Assembly (NCBI GenBank): GCA_000437675.1
Contig: FR901797.1
Span: 7,627-19,165, forward strand
DNA from: Prevotella sp. CAG:891
GTDB lineage: Bacteria; Bacteroidota; Bacteroidia; Bacteroidales; Bacteroidaceae
Length of the DNA stretch: 11,539 nucleotides
Direction of reading: 5' to 3'
Position 1 is the first letter of the stretch. Every line of letters starts with the position of its first letter. Both the position numbers and the translations under genes were made by a program. Below, in pieces: positions 7,094 through 11,539 of the stretch. Below the pieces are notes generated by a model that saw only the letters and a program-made list of their open reading frames with translations, made no database searches and had not been told where the DNA came from.

Positions 7094-7702
7094 TTATTCG
7101 GCCTTTAATGCTTGCAGGCGGCTGATGTATTTGCCCAGTATGTCGAATTCAAGATTGACTTGCGTTCCTACCTGTATGTGGTGGAAGTTGGTGTGTTCGT
7201 AGGTGAAGGGGATGATGCACACTTTGAATGAGTTGGCCGTGGGTTCGCATACGGTGAGGCTTACGCCATTGACCGTGACGGAGCCTTTATCGACGGTGAA
7301 ATATCCGCGTTCGACCATTGAACGTGAGGTTTCGTAGGTAAAGGTGTAGATGTAGCTTCCTGCTGCGTCGGTAATGTCGGTGCAGGTGGCGGTTTGGTCG
7401 ACGTGGCCTTGTACGATGTGTCCGTCCAAACGGCCGTTCATCATCATGGAGCGCTCAACGTTTACTTCGTCGCCAACTTTGAGCAGACCGAGGTTGGAAC
7501 GCTGCAGGGTTTCGTTCATGGCGGTTACGACGTAGCGGTTGCCGTCGATTTTGACCACGGTGAGGCATACACCGTTGTGGGCAACGCTTTGGTCAATTTT
7601 GAGTTCATGGCCAAAATCGCATTCCAAGGTGAAGTGTTTGTTGTCTTTATCTTGCTGAATGGCAACTACGCGTGCCATAGATTCTACAATTCCTGAAAAC
7701 AT
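7094..7702 (-). CDS. ribE: Riboflavin synthase, alpha chain
   Basis: The enzyme dismutates two molecules of 6,7-dimethyl-8-ribityllumazine into riboflavin and a pyrimidinedione, the last step of riboflavin synthesis. The product is 202 aa and shows the tandem lumazine-binding repeats. Repeat 1 runs from MFSGIVE (usually MFTGIVE) with NGVCLTV (43-49); repeat 2 begins at GHIVQGHVD (94-102) with KGSVTVNGVSLTV (139-151) and ends VNLEFDILGKYI. The length is typical and nothing is missing. Other rib genes are not adjacent; it instead heads a cluster with crcB and nth. No FMN riboswitch was recognised upstream; a palindromic element (7721-7913) occupies the space where a leader would be. Confidence 0.96.
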   Translation of the reverse strand: MFSGIVESMARVVAIQQDKDNKHFTLECDFGHELKIDQSVAHNGVCLTVVKIDGNRYVVTAMNETLQRSNLGLLKVGDEVNVERSMMMNGRLDGHIVQGHVDQTATCTDITDAAGSYIYTFTYETSRSMVERGYFTVDKGSVTVNGVSLTVCEPTANSFKVCIIPFTYEHTNFHHIQVGTQVNLEFDILGKYISRLQALKAE

Positions 7703-7720
7703 AATGTGTGAGGAGGTAAT

Positions 7721-7913
7721 GAAGTCGTCTAAACTTTTCTGACGAAGATTTGATTTGGAGATTTATCTCTTCTAAATTCAATCTTCATCTTTCTTTTTGG
7801 CCGTTTTTTGACCATTCATCTGTCGTGTAGCTCGCTACACTCCTTCTTCAAGGCCCAAAACGCCTCAAAAATTAAAGGCATAATCTTGAATTCATAAAAG
7901 TCCAGACGACTTC
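7721..7913. mobile_element. 193-bp palindromic element with 18-bp inverted ends (MITE-like)
   Basis: The left end GAAGTCGTCTAAACTTTT (7721-7738) pairs with the right end AAAAGTCCAGACGACTTC (7896-7913), 16 of 18 positions. The flanks are AAT on both sides (7718-7720, 7914-7916), a possible 3-bp target duplication. Inside are a hairpin GTGTAGC-TC-GCTACAC (7825-7840) and a second imperfect inverted repeat around 7744-7786. It holds no gene; the longest credible minus-strand frame is a 13-codon one, MNGQKTAKKKDED. It lies 18 bp upstream of ribE, so it may sit in that gene's 5' untranslated region. Mobility is inferred from structure only; the ends differ from the TAAGTAGGTG family. Confidence 0.5.
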
Positions 7914-7933
7914 AATAAGTGGGTGTTCTTAAT

Positions 7934-7983
7934 CAAAAAAAGGAAGTAGGTGATTGACTTTCAAGAATCGGAACACCTGCTTC
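7934..7983 (-). terminator. Probable terminator of the lipoprotein gene
   Basis: On the minus strand, GAAGCAGGTG (7983-7974) pairs with CACCTACTTC (7952-7943) with one mismatch, followed by CTTTTTTT (7942-7935). This has the shape of a Rho-independent terminator 37 nt past the end of the lipoprotein gene. The arms carry the AAGTAGGTG signature of the intergenic repeat family, and the right arm can instead pair with TAAGTGGGTGTTC at 7916-7928, an alternative fold. Confidence 0.65.
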
Positions 7984-8020
7984 GGAAAAAACAGAATATG
8001 TGATGCTCTTGGGTATGTGT

Positions 8021-8473
8021 TTACTTAACCTTGAACTCTTTGTTGCTTAGTTTCTCGATGGTTACGGTGTCGCCCTTGAGAATGAGTTTGCCATTGCTGA
8101 TGCGATAGTCTTTGGTGTGGCGTTCGAGCTGCGAAAGGTTGATGAGTACGCCAATGGCCTTGTTGTTATCGCGGGTGGTGAGTGCATAGCGTTCGCCTTC
8201 TTTCAGGTCGCCATAAATTTTACCATCAGTACCATCGTCGGCCGTGCGGGTTACATAGAGTGTGTCGCCTTTGTCGGAGATGAGTGTGAAGGTGCTCATG
8301 CCGAATTCGTCGGATGTGCCGTAGATGGTTGAATCGTTTTCTACGTGGTCGGTAAGAGCTGTATCTGCAGCCAGGCTGTCGGGGTCGCTGGTGGCGTCAA
8401 CGGGTTTTTTGCCACCCTGACAGGCTGAGAGCACGATGAGCGCAGTAAGTGCGCCTATCCATAAATTTTTCAT
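8021..8473 (-). CDS. Small lipoprotein, function unknown
   Basis: The product is 150 aa. It starts MKNLWIGALTALIVLSAC, a lipoprotein signal peptide with lipobox LSAC and the lipidated Cys at position 18. No aspartate follows the cysteine (QGGKK), so the protein may be kept in or exported from the inner membrane by the organism's own sorting rules. Residues 22-50 are an acidic, Ser/Thr/Asp-rich linker. Residues 51-150 look like a compact beta-rich domain (STFTLISDKGDTLYVTRTADDGTDGKIYGDLKEGE and a C-terminal KLILKGDTVTIEKLSNKEFKV). I do not recognise the family and assign no function. It is transcribed alone on the minus strand, with a terminator at 7934-7983; no strong promoter box was found. 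Confidence 0.85.
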   Translation of the reverse strand: MKNLWIGALTALIVLSACQGGKKPVDATSDPDSLAADTALTDHVENDSTIYGTSDEFGMSTFTLISDKGDTLYVTRTADDGTDGKIYGDLKEGERYALTTRDNNKAIGVLINLSQLERHTKDYRISNGKLILKGDTVTIEKLSNKEFKVK

Positions 8474-8592
8474 ACTTGAGATTGTTATTTAACTTCCAAA
8501 CCGTTGCGGGCGAAAAAACGTGTGTTTCCCCTACAAACTGTTGGCATTGAAAGCCTGATTATGAGAGGGCGAAGTTACTAATTTTTTAAAGA

Positions 8593-8656
8593 TAAGTAGG
8601 TGTTGTCATTTATTTTATATTGGCTTCGCCAATTATTTTTACATTGAATTGCGTTT
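8593..8656 (+). repeat. Partial copy of TAAGTAGGTG repeat, in tandem with the element to its right
   Basis: It begins TAAGTAGGTGTTG (8593-8605) like the element at 8657. It contains AATTATTTTTACATTGAATT (8631-8650), repeated nearly exactly at 8672-8691. Between these it carries an extra segment with a small hairpin ATTGGC-TTC-GCCAAT (8619-8633). It reads as a duplicated or nested element end of 64 bp directly abutting the intact element. Confidence 0.6.
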
Positions 8657-8841
8657 TAAGTAGGTGTTCATAATTATTTTTACATTTGAATGGTGTGATT
8701 GTGCCGTAGCTGCTTGTTCTGCACTCAGGAGCATAGCGGGCTATGTGACTGAGTGCAGGGCAGGCAGAAATGGTGCAAGCACACTATGCAAAGTAAAAAT
8801 ACTTCGATAGAATTATATAAATAATTTTGAACACTTACTTA
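8657..8841. mobile_element. 185-bp MITE-like element with TAAGTAGGTGTTC-type ends
   Basis: The left end TAAGTAGGTGTTCATAATTA (from 8657) and the right end on the minus strand TAAGTAAGTGTTCAAAATTA (from 8841) match at 18 of these 20 positions and continue TT on both sides. Both ends start with TA, which could be a duplicated TA target. The centre is a large imperfect palindrome: CTGCACTCAG (8719-8728) with CTGAGTGCAG (8749-8758), and inside it CATAGC-GG-GCTATG (8732-8745). No gene is inside. The right end is nearly identical to the sequence that starts at 11505, so the ends are repeated in this genome. A non-autonomous transposable element is the best reading. Confidence 0.6.
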
Positions 8842-9132
8842 TGCTTCAAATAATGGGTTGAAACTTCGTATCCTGACGTTTGAGAACGGTTCGGGGTTAC
8901 CGCAATGTGAAGCCTTTGTGTGAAAATGAAGATTGCATTTCCTAAATAAAAGTAGTAAAAATAAATTCTTTTTTAGCTCATCTGCTGTATAAGTGTGTAA
9001 TTTATGCGTTTGGAAGGCAACGTTACTGCGTTTTTGCTTACTGCATAAAGCATTTCGGGTGTTTAATAAATATAAAAATTTAATTATTGTTCGAATTTGC
9101 ACATGGAATCGGTCCATTGTGCATGTTTATTG
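8842..9132. other. Gene-free stretch upstream of the FadL-like gene
   Basis: This 291-nt, mostly AT-rich stretch has no gene I can support. One 92-codon minus-strand frame (8839-9117) crosses it but reads into the mobile element and has no recognisable protein character. It includes TAAAAGTAGTAAAAAT (8947-8962), which matches the core of the CRISPR repeat at 15 of 16 positions. No hairpin with a clear T-run was found. Confidence 0.5.
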
Positions 9133-9140
9133 TACTTTTG
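9133..9140 (+). promoter_or_regulatory. Probable -7 box of the FadL-like gene
   Basis: TACTTTTG matches the Bacteroidota -7 consensus TAnnTTTG exactly and ends 28 nt before the ATG at 9169, giving a short leader of about 20 nt. The expected -33 TTG is not at the usual distance: TTG at 9117-9119 is only 13 nt upstream, so the promoter may be weak or need an activator. Confidence 0.5.
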
Positions 9141-9168
9141 CCGAAGAAAATACCAATAAATACGAGAA

Positions 9169-10743
9169 ATGCGAAAATCTTTACTTACTGTATCGCTCAT
9201 TTTGGGCACAGTTGCATCGGCTCACGCTGGTGGATTTTTAACGAATACAAACCAAAGTGTGGTTTTCCTGCGCAATCCGGCACGCGATGCCAGCATTGCC
9301 ATTGATGCAGCTTATGCAAACCCTGCCGGTATCGGTTTTATGAACACCGGTTGGCATTTGGGCTTTGATATTCAGAGTGCTTATCAGTCGCGTAAGGCTA
9401 CCTCAATTTTTCCGAACTTTAGTTTGGGAACAGTGAATGGTGTGCAGAATCCGGCAACGGGCGAAAAGGTATTTGAAGGTAAGGCTGTGGCTCCTGTTAT
9501 TCCTTCGATTGATTTGGCCCGCGTAGGCGAGAAGTGGTTTGCTTCATTCCACTTCGGCATCAGCGGCGGTGGCGGTAAATGTAAGTTCGACGACGGTTTG
9601 GGTTCGTTTGAAAGCCAGGTAGCCATGATTCCGACTTTGATTGGTGCCATTGCTCCCGGTGCTGTGAAAGGATACAGCATGACTACTTATATGCAAGGCC
9701 GTCAGTATTACTTTGGCGGACAGTTTGGTGTAGGTTACAAAATTACGCCTAACTTTAATGTAAGTGTGGGCGGCCGTGTGCTTTATGCCGACTGTAACTA
9801 CTATGGTTATGTGCGCAATATCGGTGTCGTAACGGCTACCGGACACACAGTTCCGGCCGTCGACTTCTTCAAGAGCCAGAATATGCCTCACTTTGCTCCC
9901 CTCGTTGAGGATAAGGAACTGAACTGCGACCAGACAGGATGGGGATTTACGCCGATTATCAGTGCTAACTACCGCATCAATAATTTGAACCTCTCGGCTC
10001 GTTATGAGTTCAAGACACGTATGCGACTGAAAAACCATGCCGGTGTGAATACCAGCGGTTTGTCTGAATATGACGATGGTAAAAAGGTGGCTTGCGACGT
10101 GCCGGCTATCCTGTCGTTGGGTGCCATGTACACGATTGATGATAAACTGCGTCTGTCGGGTGGTTTCCACTATTTCTTCGACAAACAGGCTACGCAGTAT
10201 GAAAACAAAGAAAAGCACCTGGATGGAGGTACTTGGGAAGTGTTGGCCGGTGCAGAATACGACATCAATAAGCGTTGGCGCGTGAGTGCCGGATGGCAAA
10301 CCACGCATTATGGTTTGGGCGACGACAGCAAGTATCTGACTGATATGAGCTTTGTGACAAGTTCAAACTCAGTAGGTGTGGGTGCACGTTTCCAGCTGCG
10401 TAAGAAGGTGGCTATCAATATTGCTTATTTCAAGACGTTCTACAAGCACTATAAAAAGACGATGGCTGATTACGACGACTTGAAGCATAAGTTTGGTTCG
10501 CAGCTTGCTCCGCTGCAGGCTCAACTTCAGGGTGGTATCGGACAGTGCGATCAAATTATTAACAACCCGATGGCTACTGAAGAACAAAAGGCTGCTGCCG
10601 AACAGAATAAGGGCATTTTGCAAGGTGAACTTGGTGCGCTTGGTGCCATCAGCAGCGGATTGGGCAAGTTCAGTACTGCTGGTTCAGACAATTTCCACCG
10701 TACGAACGACGTTTTCGGCTTAGGCTTGGAAATTGATTTCTAA
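9169..10743 (+). CDS. Outer membrane transport protein, FadL/OmpP1/TodX-like
   Basis: FadL-type proteins are outer membrane beta-barrels that let hydrophobic compounds such as long-chain fatty acids cross the outer membrane. The product is 524 aa. Residues 1-20 are a signal peptide ending SAHA, cleaved before GGF. The mature N-terminus, with GFLTNTNQSVVFLRNPARDASIAIDAAYANPAGIGF, resembles the FadL hatch, including the typical YANPAG motif. The rest shows alternating aromatic beta-strands, and the protein ends GLGLEIDF with the terminal Phe of a barrel signal. Residues about 432-505 form an unusual long, Gln/Ala/Gly-rich and partly helical insert between what look like the last strands. The ATG at 9169 is chosen because it gives the signal peptide; no Shine-Dalgarno is present, as usual in Bacteroidota. 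The gene is monocistronic, with a -7 box upstream and a terminator downstream. The substrate cannot be told from sequence. Confidence 0.88.
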   Translation: MRKSLLTVSLILGTVASAHAGGFLTNTNQSVVFLRNPARDASIAIDAAYANPAGIGFMNTGWHLGFDIQSAYQSRKATSIFPNFSLGTVNGVQNPATGEKVFEGKAVAPVIPSIDLARVGEKWFASFHFGISGGGGKCKFDDGLGSFESQVAMIPTLIGAIAPGAVKGYSMTTYMQGRQYYFGGQFGVGYKITPNFNVSVGGRVLYADCNYYGYVRNIGVVTATGHTVPAVDFFKSQNMPHFAPLVEDKELNCDQTGWGFTPIISANYRINNLNLSARYEFKTRMRLKNHAGVNTSGLSEYDDGKKVACDVPAILSLGAMYTIDDKLRLSGGFHYFFDKQATQYENKEKHLDGGTWEVLAGAEYDINKRWRVSAGWQTTHYGLGDDSKYLTDMSFVTSSNSVGVGARFQLRKKVAINIAYFKTFYKHYKKTMADYDDLKHKFGSQLAPLQAQLQGGIGQCDQIINNPMATEEQKAAAEQNKGILQGELGALGAISSGLGKFSTAGSDNFHRTNDVFGLGLEIDF

Positions 10744-10778
10744 AAATAGTTTCCATTCTTTGGAATACTGTATGGGGT

Positions 10779-10826
10779 AAAAGACCGGATTTTCTTCCAC
10801 TCTGTGTGAAGAATTTCCGGCCTTTT
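10779..10826. terminator. Shared terminator between convergent genes
   Basis: The arms 10779-10797 and 10808-10826 pair at 16 of 19 positions around a 10-nt loop (core CCGGA with TCCGG), followed by a T-run on the + strand (10823-10828). It lies 36 nt after the FadL-like stop. The left flank gives TCTTTT on the minus strand, so it can also stop transcripts of the phosphatase gene coming the other way. A smaller hairpin TTCCA/TGGAA lies at 10751-10765. Confidence 0.8.
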
Positions 10827-10900
10827 TTGTGTATAAGCAAGTGTTTTCAAGCTCGTTTTCAAGAGCTTAGAGCTACACCCTTGAATAAAAAGGTATCGCG

Positions 10901-11482
10901 TCAGTTGGCTGAAATCAGTGGATCATTGTTTGGAGCCGATGGGCTGGGGGAGGTGTTCGCCTTGCATGCCACAATGATGCTCCGCACTTCGGCATTTTGC
11001 ATACGGGGCACATCGCTGATAAGGCAGCCCGCATTGGCCGCGATGATGCAGCGGCAGAAAAGTCCGTGACCGATGCAAAGCACATGTTGATTGGGGAAGG
11101 TTTGGCTGACATATTCAAGAAACTGACGGGCGCGTTCGAACAGTTGCTCTACGGTTTCGGCGTCAGCAGGCAGGGATACCTGGTGTGCTTCGGCAATGGT
11201 ATGTCCCGTCAGGCTACCCCAGTCTCGTTCGCGAAGCAGAGGGCAGAGCATGGGCTGGAGGTGAAATGCCTCGTTGACGATTTGCGTGGTGTCGATGGTG
11301 CGCTGAAGGTCGCTTGTGAGCAGCGCATCGAATGAAGCGCCCGATTGCACCAGTGTGTTGCGCAGCTGAATCGCCTGGTTGCGTCCGCGTTCAGTAAGGT
11401 GACCCGGAAGATGCCCCTGAAGAATTTGCGCCACGTTTTCTTCGGTTTCGCCGTGGCGAGCTAAGTATAGTGTGGTAGTCAT
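10901..11482 (-). CDS. Histidine phosphatase family protein (phosphoglycerate mutase-like)
   Basis: Members of this family transfer a phosphoryl group through a phosphohistidine; most small bacterial ones are phosphatases acting on sugar phosphates, nucleotides or alpha-ribazole phosphate. The product is 193 aa. Residues 5-12 are LYLARHGE, with nucleophile His10 in the RHG motif; TERGRNQA follows at 30-37. SDLQRTIDTT carries Arg61, LLRERDWGSLTG carries the acid Glu85, and CIGHGLFCR carries the second catalytic His139. The catalytic set is complete, so an active enzyme is expected. The last ~20 residues (NTSPSPSAPNND region) are low-complexity and probably unstructured. The substrate is unknown; a cobalamin-pathway CobC role is possible, but no cobalamin gene is nearby. 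The start at 11482 puts the RHG motif at the standard distance from the N-terminus. Confidence 0.92.
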   Translation of the reverse strand: MTTTLYLARHGETEENVAQILQGHLPGHLTERGRNQAIQLRNTLVQSGASFDALLTSDLQRTIDTTQIVNEAFHLQPMLCPLLRERDWGSLTGHTIAEAHQVSLPADAETVEQLFERARQFLEYVSQTFPNQHVLCIGHGLFCRCIIAANAGCLISDVPRMQNAEVRSIIVACKANTSPSPSAPNNDPLISAN

Positions 11483-11504
11483 GGTTAGGATGGGCTTATA
11501 TTAG

Positions 11505-11539
11505 TAAGTAGGTGTTCAAAATTATTTTATATAATTCTA
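11505..11539 (+). repeat. Start of another TAAGTAGGTGTTC repeat copy, cut by the window edge
   Basis: The last 35 bases match the minus-strand right end of the element at 8657-8841 almost perfectly: one substitution (TAAGTAGG versus TAAGTAAG) and one extra T. Whether a full element follows cannot be seen. It lies about 22 bp upstream of the histidine phosphatase start, where that gene's promoter would be expected. Confidence 0.8.

Noticed and set aside
7711..7742. + strand AGGAGG followed by a 7-codon ATG frame
   Set aside because: Bacteroidota seldom use Shine-Dalgarno signals, and the peptide lies in an element end; likely chance.
7703..8020. FMN riboswitch upstream of ribE
   Set aside because: None of the conserved RFN segments can be recognised; the region is instead a palindromic element and a terminator.
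8839..9117. 92-codon minus-strand frame as a gene
   Set aside because: Its composition is not protein-like, it has no recognised domain, and it ends inside the repeat end at 8841.

Overview
The window looks like a chromosomal stretch of a Bacteroidota bacterium, most likely from the Prevotella group. The evidence is the Cas9/Cas1/Cas2 style and the 47-nt type II-C repeat. Starts lack Shine-Dalgarno sequences, a TAnnTTTG-type promoter box precedes one gene, and there is a FadL-like outer membrane protein and a lipoprotein with an LSAC lipobox. The genus is inference; no marker gene is present.

Bases 1-5453 hold a type II-C CRISPR-Cas locus on the + strand: cas9 (5' end outside the window), cas1 (overlapping cas9 by 4 nt) and cas2. 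A perfect 19-bp stem terminator follows, then a very small array of one complete 47-nt repeat, one 30-nt spacer and one repeat degenerate at its cas-distal end. All Cas9 catalytic residues that fall inside the window, and those of Cas1 and Cas2, are present, so the short array is not explained by visible decay of the enzymes. The repeat is best read on the minus strand, where it starts GTTGTGATT and carries a promoter-like TTG-N19-TACCTTTA. No csn2 or cas4 is present.

Bases 5454-6008 have no convincing gene. They hold a 21-bp tandem repeat inside an inverted-repeat-bounded segment. Bases 6009-7702 are a compact minus-strand cluster, probably one operon: ribE (riboflavin synthase), crcB (fluoride channel) and nth (endonuclease III). 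Upstream of ribE is a 193-bp palindromic element, then a terminator and a minus-strand lipoprotein gene (8021-8473).

Bases 8474-9168 are intergenic and rich in short mobile-looking sequence, including a 185-bp MITE-like element with TAAGTAGGTGTTC-type ends. The same end sequence recurs across the window and begins another copy at the right edge (11505). A FadL/OmpP1-type outer membrane protein gene (9169-10743, +) and a histidine phosphatase gene (10901-11482, -) converge on a shared terminator.

The most interesting material is the one-spacer II-C locus with repeat-embedded promoters, two weak tracrRNA candidates, and the TAAGTAGGTG intergenic repeat family. I did not find convincing evidence of a wholly new system.
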